A stretch of 64,000 nt of DNA, taken from contig NZ_OAML01000003.1 in NCBI RefSeq assembly GCF_900199435.1, positions 1,443,166 through 1,507,165 on the forward strand, in the 5' to 3' direction. Below, piece by piece: positions 34,750-42,981 of this stretch. The first letter of the stretch is position 1. Every line of letters begins with the position of its first letter. A program made the position numbers and the translations under genes. Origin of the DNA: Pygmaiobacter massiliensis (GTDB taxonomy: Bacteria > Bacillota > Clostridia > Oscillospirales > Ruminococcaceae). The notes beneath the pieces are model-generated. The model did not search any database. It was not told where the DNA came from and saw only the letters and a program-made list of their open reading frames with translations.

Positions 34750-35577
34750 TTACTGATTTTGTTTTTTCGCTTCCAGGTAATCGTTCAACTCGGTATTCAG
34801 CACATCGGTGATGAACATATGCCCGGGCGAATGGGTAATGACAATCGGGGGTTTTGCGTTTTCAATGGCAGCCTGCGGAGTAACGCCACAGGGCCAGAAA
34901 ACCGGCACTTCGCCGGGGCGAATTTCGACGGGATCGCCATAATCCGGTTTGTTGATATCCGCAACGCCCACCTCGGCGGGATCGCCAATATGCACCGGCG
35001 CGCCGTGAACGTTGGGGTATTTCTCGGTGATTTCGTAAGCAAGCTTAGCGTTTTCCGGAGTCATAGGCCGCATGCTGCATACCATCGGGCCTTCAAACAG
35101 GCCGGCTTTTTCTGTCATGATGTTCGTTTTGTACATCGGGACATTGCAGCCCATTGCAATATGGCGGACTTCGATGCCGGCTTTCATCAGCGCTTCTTCA
35201 AACGAGAAGCTGCACCCAATTAAAAAGCCAACAAAACCATCCTGCCAAAAAGCAGAAGCGTCTTTTACGCGTTCGCTGAATTTGCCGTTGCGGTAAATGA
35301 AGTATTCGGGGATATCGGTGACGATATTCCCGCCTTCGCCCATATCGTGGGTTTCCGGTGTGCCTTCAATAATCTCCAGAATAGGGCAGGGGAACGGGTT
35401 CTTGCGTGCATACTCTTTAAAATCTGCCGCGTATTCGGACGGCAGAATTACGAGGTTTGCCTGGGCGTAACCGCGGCACATACCCGCTGTGGGAAAGTCA
35501 ATCTTTCCGGCGCGGATAAGGCTGCGCACCTCGGCTGGCGACATATTAATATAAGGAGTGATATCAAATTTAGCCAT
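34750..35577 (-). CDS. DUF1445 family protein (YcsI-like; D-glutamate cyclase N-terminal-like)
   Basis: A 275-residue protein of the DUF1445 family (B. subtilis YcsI), the N-terminal domain of eukaryotic D-glutamate cyclase. Markers: AGMCRGYAQANLVILP, DIPEYFIYRNG, FLIGCSFSFEEAL, MYKTN, MVCSMRPM, HGAPVHIGDP, PVFWPCGVTPQ and THSPGHMFITD. The exact reaction of the stand-alone bacterial protein is not settled. It is the last gene of the pxp operon, 117 bases after pxpC. The ATG follows AAAGGAATGGTCGTTC. The DUF4392 partner half is encoded 5 kb away. Confidence 0.9.
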   Translation of the reverse strand: MAKFDITPYINMSPAEVRSLIRAGKIDFPTAGMCRGYAQANLVILPSEYAADFKEYARKNPFPCPILEIIEGTPETHDMGEGGNIVTDIPEYFIYRNGKFSERVKDASAFWQDGFVGFLIGCSFSFEEALMKAGIEVRHIAMGCNVPMYKTNIMTEKAGLFEGPMVCSMRPMTPENAKLAYEITEKYPNVHGAPVHIGDPAEVGVADINKPDYGDPVEIRPGEVPVFWPCGVTPQAAIENAKPPIVITHSPGHMFITDVLNTELNDYLEAKKQNQ

Positions 35578-35694
35578 GAACGACCATTCCTTTCTGAGCT
35601 TTTACGAAACTTAGGCCTGGGCCAGCTTCAAGCGCTACGGTAGGGTTAAGCAATGCTGTTCGCCGGGTCTGCACACCACAGCGAAACGGTACGG

Positions 35695-36681
35695 CTAGTA
35701 GCCCCAGTAGTAGTCGTCGAAACGCGGGCCGGAGGGCACAGCGTCGAGCGTGGCACGCAGTGCGCGCAGCCAGCGCTTTTTGGCCCGGTACAGGTCCTGT
35801 GCTTCTTGAATAGAAACCTTTTGAAAGTGGATCTTATCGCCTGCTTTCGCCTGCGCGATCTCCGAGAAATCAGCAGAAATTACGGTCGCAATCTTAGTAT
35901 ATCCGCCGACCGTCTGGCGGTCTGCCAGCATAATAATGGGCTTGCCTTCCGAAGGAATCTGAATGGCACCAAAGGAAATGCCGTCCGAGATGATGTTGCC
36001 GTCTTTTACATGTTCGATTACAGTACCATCCAGACGGCAGCCCATACGGTCAAACTGGTTGGTAACGCTGTAGGTCTCGCTGAGAAACGTAGCGATGCCC
36101 GCATCGGTAAAATAATCGTTCTGCGGGCCCATTACGACACGCAGTTCATGCTCAGTGGCGCGAAAATCAACAGCGGGAAGGGTGCGCTTTTCCATATTGG
36201 GCAGCGCAACGACTGGTGCGCGGAATGCAATCTCGTCGCCTTTGTCCAGCTTACGGCCTTCCAGTCCGCCGATTTTAGCTTTTAAGTAGGTGGAACAGCT
36301 GCCCATGGCGGGGGTAAGTGCAAGGCCACCCGCAAAAGCAATAAATGCACGGCAGCCGGTGCGCGGTGCAGTGAAAGCCAGCGTTTGGCCTGCACGCACC
36401 AGCACAGCGGTGTACATCGGCAGCGGGGCGCCATCCAAGGTAGGGGCGAGGTCGCCGCCGGTTACAGCGATGATATTATCCTGCGTAAACTCCATACGCG
36501 GTCCCAGAAGAGTCACTTCGAGCACTGCCTCATTCTCGTCGTTATCTACAAGAATGTTAGCAATCGCCATAGAGTGGGGGTCCATTGCGCCGGAAACCGG
36601 CACGCCGAACTCCTGATAGCCGTAACGGCCTTTATCCTGCACGGTGGTCAACAGACCGCCGTTTGTGATACGGATGCTCAT
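35695..36681 (-). CDS. pxpC: 5-oxoprolinase subunit C (biotin-dependent carboxyltransferase-like)
   Basis: A 328-residue KipA/PxpC-type protein. PxpABC together open 5-oxo-L-proline to L-glutamate with ATP. Family blocks: GLLTTVQDKGRYGYQEFGVPVSGAMDPHSM at the N-terminus, AVTGGDLAPTLDG, AFIAFAGGL, GSCSTYLKAKIGGLEGR and DRQTVGGYTKIATV. ATG 36681 shares one base with the pxpB stop (TAATG), so the two are translationally coupled, with AAAGGAGGAGAGCAA upstream. Confidence 0.95.
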   Translation of the reverse strand: MSIRITNGGLLTTVQDKGRYGYQEFGVPVSGAMDPHSMAIANILVDNDENEAVLEVTLLGPRMEFTQDNIIAVTGGDLAPTLDGAPLPMYTAVLVRAGQTLAFTAPRTGCRAFIAFAGGLALTPAMGSCSTYLKAKIGGLEGRKLDKGDEIAFRAPVVALPNMEKRTLPAVDFRATEHELRVVMGPQNDYFTDAGIATFLSETYSVTNQFDRMGCRLDGTVIEHVKDGNIISDGISFGAIQIPSEGKPIIMLADRQTVGGYTKIATVISADFSEIAQAKAGDKIHFQKVSIQEAQDLYRAKKRWLRALRATLDAVPSGPRFDDYYWGY

Positions 36682-37418
36682 TATTTGCTCTCCTCCTTTC
36701 TGGGATAGCGGCGGCACTCATAGGTGCCAGCCTCGACCTCTGCCTTGATTTTTTCATACTCGGCGCGGTCGATGGGGCGGAACTTAATGTAGCCGCCGGC
36801 TTCGGGCAGAATGGGTTTGGCACGCGCAGCGTCGTACATCTTTACCGGGGTACGGCCAATCAGCTGCCAGCCGCCCGGGGAGTCAATGGGGTAAACGCCG
36901 GTCTGCTCGCCTGCAATGCCGACAGACCCGCCCGGAATGATAACACGCGGGGTGGCAAGGCGCGGCGTGGCAATGGTTTTATCCATGCCGCCAAGGTAAG
37001 TAAAGCCAGGTGTGAAGCCAAGCATATAGATGAGATATTCGGTGGAAGAATGAGTTTTGATAACCTCTTCGACCGTTTTGCCGCTGTGTTCTGCGACAAA
37101 CTCAAGGTCGGGACCTTCTTCGCCGCCGTACAGCACCGGAATTTCCAGCACATCGCTGGGCGGGATTTCGATGCTACCCAACTTGCTGAACAGTTTTTTC
37201 ATCTGCTTGACGAGTGCGTCATAGCCGATGATTTCCGGGTCGTAGTGAACCATGAGAGAGCGATAGGTGGGGACAGTTTCGACGATGCCTTCAATTCCAC
37301 TGCTCGAAAGAGCAATGTTGAAAGCGCGAATTTTAGCATTGATTTCCGTAGAGATTTCGTTGCCAAATTCGACAGAAACAGAGGTATCGCCCGTGAGTAA
37401 AAACTTCACAGCCTCCAT
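36681..37418 (-). CDS. pxpB: 5-oxoprolinase subunit B
   Basis: A 245-residue KipI/PxpB-type protein (allophanate hydrolase subunit 1-like). Blocks: GDTSVSVEFGNEIS, SLMVHYDP, EIPVLYGGEEGPDLEFVA, YMLGFTPGFTYLGGMD, TPRVIIPGGSVGIAGEQTGVYPIDSPGGWQLIGRTP. It probably forms the catalytic BC heteromer with PxpC. ATG 37418 has GGAGG with a 9-base spacer; upstream ATG extension lacks a ribosome site. It follows the Nramp-like gene by 80 bases. Confidence 0.95.
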   Translation of the reverse strand: MEAVKFLLTGDTSVSVEFGNEISTEINAKIRAFNIALSSSGIEGIVETVPTYRSLMVHYDPEIIGYDALVKQMKKLFSKLGSIEIPPSDVLEIPVLYGGEEGPDLEFVAEHSGKTVEEVIKTHSSTEYLIYMLGFTPGFTYLGGMDKTIATPRLATPRVIIPGGSVGIAGEQTGVYPIDSPGGWQLIGRTPVKMYDAARAKPILPEAGGYIKFRPIDRAEYEKIKAEVEAGTYECRRYPRKEESK

Positions 37419-37498
37419 AATAGGGTGCCTCCTTTTTGATTGCATTGAGAAAACTCATGCGGCTGCGCCCTTGCACAGCCGCATGAATTTAAAGTGTC

Positions 37499-38755
37499 TT
37501 ATGCGAAGAGCTGCATCAGGCTGGGCAGAGAACGGATTCCGCCGTAACCGCTGATGATGAGAGCGATAACACCAAACACGATGAGATAGGTGGGATGTTT
37601 GTAGGTTTCGCCCACGATTTTTTTGTTGCGGCAAGCGCACAGTACGCAGATGAGGGTGAGCGGCAGGATGAGGCCGTTCAAAGCGCCAGCCAGAATGAGG
37701 AGTTTCGCCGGTTTGCCCAGCACTGCCATGATGAGGGTGGAAACGGTGATAAAGCCGATGATGAACCATTTCTCGTTTTTCTCGATAAACGGGTTGAGCG
37801 TTTTGAGGAAAGAAACGGAGGTGAAAGCAGCGCCGATGACAGAGGTCAGGCCTGCACCCATCAGAGCTACACCGAACAGGCGATAGCCAAGGTTGCCAGC
37901 AGCAAGGCGGAAAGCCTCAGCAGCGGGGTTAGAAGCGCCGGAAATCTGGGCAGCAGCTTCTGCGCCGCCAGCAGTGCAAACACCGAGCACAGCGAGGAAC
38001 AGCAGAACACGAACAGTGCCAGAAACGCTAACACCAGTGATAACGCTACGTTTCACCTGGGAGATATTCTCTTCGCCGGAGATGCCAGCGTCGAGCAGAC
38101 GGTGTGCGCCGGAAAAAGCAATGTAGCCGCCGCAGGAGCCGCCGAGCAGAGTGACCATCGGCAGAATGAGGTCGCCCGGATTTTCGGGAGCGAAGACGGT
38201 GGTAACAACAGTGCCAACAGGCGGGTTAGAGGTAAGGGCAACAAAGAGGATAACAGCGAGGATAACGCCGCCGATGACTTTGGTTGCAGTGTCCATACCT
38301 TTTTTTGCGTTTTTGGAGAGGAAGAGTGCCACGGCAGCAATGCCAATGACAAAGTAGCCGATGTGCTCAGGTACGCCCAGCAGAGCGTTGAGGCCGAGAG
38401 CTGCACCGCCGACGTTGCCGATGTTAAAGGCAAGACCGCCGAGTGCTACCATGAAAGCGAGGAAATAGCCAAGGCCCGGCAAAACTTTGTTTGCCATATC
38501 CTGGCCGCGCAGGCCAGAAACACAGATGACGCGCCATACGTTGAGCTGGGTGACGACGTCAAGAATGATGGTGCAGAGGATGACAGTCGCAAAGGATGCC
38601 ATATACTGCGCGGTGAAGGTAGAGGTCTGGGTCAGAAAGCCGGGGCCAATGGCAGAAGTAGCCATCAAAAAAGCAGCGCCGATCAGCACCGAGGTGCTCT
38701 GTTTTGCAGCCGGGTTTTTAGCTGCCGGCTTTTTGTCGTTGGTCGATGTACTCAT
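37499..38755 (-). CDS. Nramp-fold transporter of the pxp operon (YcsG-like), metal site absent
   Basis: A 418-residue, roughly 11-helix protein of the Nramp fold. Its first helix keeps IGPGFL but the metal-binding DPGN is TAQY (residues 48-51), and helix 6 reads GGSCGGYIAFSGAH (about 205-218) with no MPH. Like B. subtilis YcsG it lies inside a pxp/ycs operon, so 5-oxoproline or a related amino acid is a more likely cargo than metal. That is inference. ATG 38755 follows GGAGGAACTT; the N-terminus is Lys/Ala rich and cytoplasmic. Confidence 0.88.
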   Translation of the reverse strand: MSTSTNDKKPAAKNPAAKQSTSVLIGAAFLMATSAIGPGFLTQTSTFTAQYMASFATVILCTIILDVVTQLNVWRVICVSGLRGQDMANKVLPGLGYFLAFMVALGGLAFNIGNVGGAALGLNALLGVPEHIGYFVIGIAAVALFLSKNAKKGMDTATKVIGGVILAVILFVALTSNPPVGTVVTTVFAPENPGDLILPMVTLLGGSCGGYIAFSGAHRLLDAGISGEENISQVKRSVITGVSVSGTVRVLLFLAVLGVCTAGGAEAAAQISGASNPAAEAFRLAAGNLGYRLFGVALMGAGLTSVIGAAFTSVSFLKTLNPFIEKNEKWFIIGFITVSTLIMAVLGKPAKLLILAGALNGLILPLTLICVLCACRNKKIVGETYKHPTYLIVFGVIALIISGYGGIRSLPSLMQLFA

Positions 38756-38847
38756 AAGTTCCTCCATATGTTTTTTCGTCAAGGCTGCCGCCGCAGCCTC
38801 GCATTTTTATTCCGCAGCCACACACTCAGCTGCAAAAATACAAATAG

Positions 38848-39615
38848 TTAGACAATCGCGTCAATGTTGGCGATGGTGACGCCGTTTGCTTCGAGCTCTG
38901 CACGGATGTTTTTGACGAACTCGAGTGCGGACGGGTTGTCGCCATGGACGCAGATAGAATCTGCTTTGATGTCGATGACTTTACCGGTGATGGTTTCCAC
39001 CTTGCCCTCGGTAACCATGCGCACGGTGCGGGCAATGGCGAGGTCTTTATCATGGATAACAGCACCCGGCTGGCTGCGCGGCACAAGGTTTCCGTCTTCT
39101 AAGTACGCGCGGTCTGCAAAAACTTCGCTTGCAACACGCAGGCCAAGCTCGCGGCCGGCTTCCAGCATCATGCTGTTGGCAAGACCAAGCAGAATTACGC
39201 TGTCGTCTACTTCTTTAATTGCTTCGCAAATGGCGAGAGAAAGCTTTTTGTCTTTGGCTGCCATATTGTACATAGCGCCGTGGGGCTTAACGTGCTGCAG
39301 TTTAATGCCAGCAGCTTTGGTGTAAGCCATCAATGCGCCCATCTGATATTTGGTGTATGCCTTAAACTCTTCTGCATTTGCAGCAAGGTTGCGGCGACCG
39401 AAACCAATCAGGTCGGGAAAACCGGGGTGGGCACCTACTGCTACACCGGCTTCTTTTGCCAAGGTGACGGTCTTTTCCATCACCAGTGCATCACCGGCAT
39501 GGTAGCCACAGGCAACGTTGGCAGAAGAAACGTACTTCAAAATTTCCGAATCCATGCCAATGGTGTAAGCGCCAAAACTTTCACCGAGGTCGCTGTTCAA
39601 ATCTACTTTGTACAT
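38848..39615 (-). CDS. pxpA: 5-oxoprolinase subunit A (LamB/YcsF family)
   Basis: A 255-residue LamB/YcsF-type protein: [16 protein letters not shown] at the N-terminus, [65 protein letters not shown] and [10 protein letters not shown]. It supplies the ring-opening side of the 5-oxoprolinase complex. It is the first gene of the operon and lies about 60 bases downstream of a -24/-12 promoter. ATG 39615 follows AAAGGAGCGTTTTGTG; the in-frame GTG at 39618 is a possible alternative. Confidence 0.95.
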   Translation of the reverse strand: MYKVDLNSDLGESFGAYTIGMDSEILKYVSSANVACGYHAGDALVMEKTVTLAKEAGVAVGAHPGFPDLIGFGRRNLAANAEEFKAYTKYQMGALMAYTKAAGIKLQHVKPHGAMYNMAAKDKKLSLAICEAIKEVDDSVILLGLANSMMLEAGRELGLRVASEVFADRAYLEDGNLVPRSQPGAVIHDKDLAIARTVRMVTEGKVETITGKVIDIKADSICVHGDNPSALEFVKNIRAELEANGVTIANIDAIV

Positions 39616-39673
39616 CACAAAACGCTCCTTTACTCAAATAAGTTTGGTTTTGAGTTACTCTGATTAATATAGT

Positions 39674-39690
39674 AGCAAATATCATGCCAA
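39674..39690 (-). promoter_or_regulatory. Sigma-54 (-24/-12) promoter of the pxp operon
   Basis: On the minus strand TTGGCATGATATTTGCT has GG at 39688-39687 and GC at 39676-39675, with the required ten bases between, matching TGGCAC-N5-TTGCW except for one base. It lies directly upstream of pxpA and next to the operon that encodes a sigma-54 activator. Confidence 0.8.
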
Positions 39691-39794
39691 AAAGAAGAGA
39701 TGACGAAAAAAAGCTGCTAATGTGAGTGAAGTTTGGCTTATCTGCATGAAAAAATAATTTTTTAACAATATCCATTTTTAAGAGGAACGAGCAC

Positions 39795-39845
39795 GAAAAA
39801 ACAGGCCTAGTGTGCGAATTCGCACACTAGGCCTGTTCGTTTTTG
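39795..39845. terminator. Very strong bidirectional hairpin after the activator gene
   Basis: Bases 39800-39837 form a perfect 38-base palindrome (19 pairs, EcoRI-like centre) with A-run on the left and T-run on the right, so U-tracts occur on both strands. It terminates the symporter-kinase-activator operon and insulates it from the pxp promoter. Confidence 0.85.
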
Positions 39846-39861
39846 CACATTGAGCAAAATT

Positions 39862-41217
39862 TCACAGCACAGCGTTGCTCTGCTCTAGCCTGCGCTTTAA
39901 GGTAAAACGGGTACAGCCCAGCAATTCGGCCGCACGCGAATAATTGCCGTCCGCCAGCTTCATTGCTTGGTCAATATATGCGCGCTCCAGCGCCGCAACC
40001 TCCTGCTCGAGACTAATCGGCCCGCGGTTGAGGTCTTTGAGCCCCACGCCAGCAGGGGCCTGCAGCTTGCTGCCAGGCGCAAGCTCTACGCCAGCCAGCA
40101 AGTCGCCTTCGCAAAAAAGCACGGCCCGCTCCATTACGTTGCGCAGCTCACGGACGTTACCTTTCCAATAGTGCTGGTTCATTGCTTGTAAAAAAAGAGG
40201 ATCGATGGCGTGAATGGATTTAGAGAACTTCTGATTGAAATATTCAAGGTAGTACTTAGCGATGATTTCAATATCCTCTCGCCTCTCGCGCAGAGGGGGA
40301 ATCATAATCTGCATAACATTCAGACGATAAAATAAATCTTCGCGGAAATTGCCAGCCGCAATTTCGTCTTCGAGATGGCGATTGGTTGCGGCGATGATAC
40401 GCACATTTACTTCAATGTCTGCAAGGCCGCCCACCCGTTTAAAGCAGCGGTCCTCCAAAAAGGTCAGCAGTTTTGCTTGCATCGCCAGCGGCATCTCGCC
40501 AATTTCATCTAAAAATACCGTTCCGCCGTTTGCCAGCTCCACAAGGCCTTTTTTTGTTTTTGCCGCGCCGGTAAAAGCACCTTTTTCGTAGCCGAACAAC
40601 TCCGATTCCAGTAAAGTATCGGGAATGGCGCTGCAATTAATTTTCACGAGCGGCTCATCTTTGCGGGCGCTGAGGGTATGAATCATATTTACAACAACTT
40701 CTTTGCCGGTGCCGGTTTCGCCGCGAATCAGCAGGTCCACATTGTCGTTTTTGGCAAGCAGTGCAATCTGCTGACGAATCTGCTGGGTGGCGGGCGAAGC
40801 ACCAATCAGCTCTCGCGGCTTGCCTTTCAGCAGGGCGAGGCTGCGGTTTTTCTTCAGTTGGTCGAGACTTCGGCGAATCAGTAGATCCAGCTCTTCCAAA
40901 TCAAAGGGCTTTTGAATAAAATCGTAAGCCCCGTTTTTGATGGCATCTACGGCCTGTGCCACCGTGCCATAAGCGGTGACGATGATAATCTGAATATCTT
41001 CGTCTATTTTTTTGATGGGTTCAATATAATTGGTACCTACTTCGGTGCCAAGGCGGTTGTCCAGTAGCACCGCATCTGGCCGAAACCTCTCAACAGCTTC
41101 CAGCCCTGCCTTAATAGACGCAGCGGTTTCGACCTGATAGCCCAAATCGGTAAGGCCGTCCTCGAGCGACACTCGAATTAAGAATTCATCGTCGATGACC
41201 AGCACCTTGTATTTCAT
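39862..41217 (-). CDS. NtrC-family sigma-54 response regulator
   Basis: A 451-residue three-domain activator. Receiver domain: acidic pair at 9-10, phosphorylation site Asp53, Thr81, Lys103. AAA+ domain: Walker A GETGTGKE (166-173), sigma-54 contact loop GAFTGA (213-218), Walker B GGTVFLDEIGEM, arginine-finger region. C-terminal Fis-type HTH (NYSRAAELLGCTRFTLKRRL). It lies 54 bases after the histidine kinase gene. The nearest target is the sigma-54 promoter of the pxp operon. Confidence 0.95.
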   Translation of the reverse strand: MKYKVLVIDDEFLIRVSLEDGLTDLGYQVETAASIKAGLEAVERFRPDAVLLDNRLGTEVGTNYIEPIKKIDEDIQIIIVTAYGTVAQAVDAIKNGAYDFIQKPFDLEELDLLIRRSLDQLKKNRSLALLKGKPRELIGASPATQQIRQQIALLAKNDNVDLLIRGETGTGKEVVVNMIHTLSARKDEPLVKINCSAIPDTLLESELFGYEKGAFTGAAKTKKGLVELANGGTVFLDEIGEMPLAMQAKLLTFLEDRCFKRVGGLADIEVNVRIIAATNRHLEDEIAAGNFREDLFYRLNVMQIMIPPLRERREDIEIIAKYYLEYFNQKFSKSIHAIDPLFLQAMNQHYWKGNVRELRNVMERAVLFCEGDLLAGVELAPGSKLQAPAGVGLKDLNRGPISLEQEVAALERAYIDQAMKLADGNYSRAAELLGCTRFTLKRRLEQSNAVL

Positions 41218-41271
41218 GTTCCTCGTCTCCTTAACTGTTACAAAGCGGTTGCGCAGTTGGGTGCGCGCAGG

Positions 41272-42981
41272 TTAGCATTGGCCCGTCGGAAGCCGCCGCC
41301 GGGCCTCATCAGAAAGTTCGCCCTGCCGCCGAAAGATAATCGTAATTTCCGTGCCTTTGCCGGGGGTGCTTTCAATCTGGAATTCGCCGCCGTTTTGTGC
41401 CAGCAGCTGTGACACAATCGAAAGCCCGTACCCAGCCTTTGCTTTCGCACCGGAATCAGTACGGCTCTCCAGGATGCCGCGCAGCTTGGCTTCGTCCATG
41501 CCCACCCCGTTATCCTTGACTAAAATAACAATGCAGCCTTGTTCGGCACGTGCCTGCAACGCAATCCATCCCCCGTTGGGAATCGCTTTAATACTGTTGT
41601 TGATAAGATTCACCAGCACCTGCTTGATTTCGGATTCATCTGCATAGAGAGAAAGATTGCCCATGGCAAGTGCATTGATTTTGATGCCGTTGTTTTCTGC
41701 AATTTTAGAGTAGAGCATCAGCAGCTCATCAAACAGGGCATTGAGGCTGAGCAATGTTTTTTGGCTCTCGCGCTTACGTGAAAGATTCAGCAAATCTTCA
41801 ATCAGCACGTTCACGCGATCTACCTCGTGCACCATGCTGTTGCAAAGCATCTTGTCACGCTCGCCGTCCATGCGGCGGCTGATGACCTGGATAGAAGCGC
41901 GGATGCCGGCAAGCGGATTGCGAATTTCGTGGGCCAGCATGGCTGCAACCTTGCCGGTGTAGGCCAGCTTTTCGGTTTCGCTCACCTTTTCTTCCATCAT
42001 CTTATTATAGGTAATATCGTCAATGGTACAAAGGGTGCCCCATTCGGATTCATCTGACCAGCGCAGCCGCCAGACGCCAACGTCATAAGCACGCGTGCGG
42101 CCCTCGGCGTTTTGCAGCCGCAGCGGGTCATGCAACACCTGATCGGTCGCAAGGATGTGGTCCAGCAACTGCTGCAGTGTTTTGCCGTGATTGCGGAATT
42201 CTTCGTTGGTCAGCATCGAAATGGCTTTGGAATTGATGCAAATAACCTCGCCGGCAGGCGTATATGCCACAATGCCGGTGGGCAGGTTTTCAACAATATT
42301 TTCGTTGAGCGTTTTCACCTCGAGCAGTTCCGCAGTGTGGCTGTTGATATTTTTGAGCATCGTCTGAAAGGCATCCGCCAACTGGCCAATCTCATCCCGT
42401 CGGGTCGCGAACTCTTCCATCTTGCCCGCGGGACGCTCTGGGTGAGCGCTAACCTCGGTGCAGATTTCGGACAGACAGCGAATCGGCTCGGAAATATTAT
42501 AAGAAACAAAAATGCTGACCTGCACCGTGATAATCAGTAGGGCAATGGTGGCAATGATGATGTATTTTTGTTCTTCCAGCAAGCTTGCCTGAAAATCTTC
42601 GCGATCCAGGATGTAGCAGATGCGCCACGAAAGCACATTGTCCTGGCTTTCGGCAATAATGTTTTCCTTCGGGATGGTTTGATATACCGGACCTCCCAGC
42701 AACGAAACGCCGTTTTCATCAAAAATTTCGATGCGCTCATGCCCTAAGTCGTGATATTTTTCGAGAAGCGCATCCGAATCTGTCAGCGGCAGCATGGTGT
42801 CGAGGTCGGTTTCAATATAACGCACAAGCGTGTTTGCAGATTCCAGGTTGTTGCTCATTTTTACGGTGTAACCGTTATAGTATAAAATGATGCCGAAACA
42901 CAAAATAGAAAGCATGCTGATGGCAAGAAACGGAATCAGAATTTTGTTTTCTATCGTCAGTTTAAGCCGCAGCTTTTTCAT
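41272..42981 (-). CDS. Sensor histidine kinase
   Basis: A 569-residue membrane kinase: helix 1 (13-35), an extracytoplasmic region of about 100 residues, helix 2 (about 140-160), HAMP (160-215), PAS (about 222-325), HisKA with His351 in AHEIRNPLAG, and the HATPase domain with NLINNSIKAI, DNGVGM and GYGLSIVSQLL. ATG 42981 overlaps the symporter gene by 20 bases and has AAAGGAGGGAACTG upstream. The overlap implies coupled synthesis with the symporter, which may help to sense the substrate. Confidence 0.93.
   Translation of the reverse strand: MKKLRLKLTIENKILIPFLAISMLSILCFGIILYYNGYTVKMSNNLESANTLVRYIETDLDTMLPLTDSDALLEKYHDLGHERIEIFDENGVSLLGGPVYQTIPKENIIAESQDNVLSWRICYILDREDFQASLLEEQKYIIIATIALLIITVQVSIFVSYNISEPIRCLSEICTEVSAHPERPAGKMEEFATRRDEIGQLADAFQTMLKNINSHTAELLEVKTLNENIVENLPTGIVAYTPAGEVICINSKAISMLTNEEFRNHGKTLQQLLDHILATDQVLHDPLRLQNAEGRTRAYDVGVWRLRWSDESEWGTLCTIDDITYNKMMEEKVSETEKLAYTGKVAAMLAHEIRNPLAGIRASIQVISRRMDGERDKMLCNSMVHEVDRVNVLIEDLLNLSRKRESQKTLLSLNALFDELLMLYSKIAENNGIKINALAMGNLSLYADESEIKQVLVNLINNSIKAIPNGGWIALQARAEQGCIVILVKDNGVGMDEAKLRGILESRTDSGAKAKAGYGLSIVSQLLAQNGGEFQIESTPGKGTEITIIFRRQGELSDEARRRLPTGQC

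Noticed and set aside
37595-38851. 418-codon plus-strand frame opposite the pxp-operon Nramp-like gene
   Set aside because: Composition is Asp/Glu/Ala/Cys/His-rich with no domain; it is the mirror of a GC-rich third-position gene on the other strand.
39800-39837. Perfect 38-base palindrome considered as an attachment or recombination site
   Set aside because: It is flanked by A and T runs immediately after a gene end and no integrase is near; a bidirectional terminator explains it fully.
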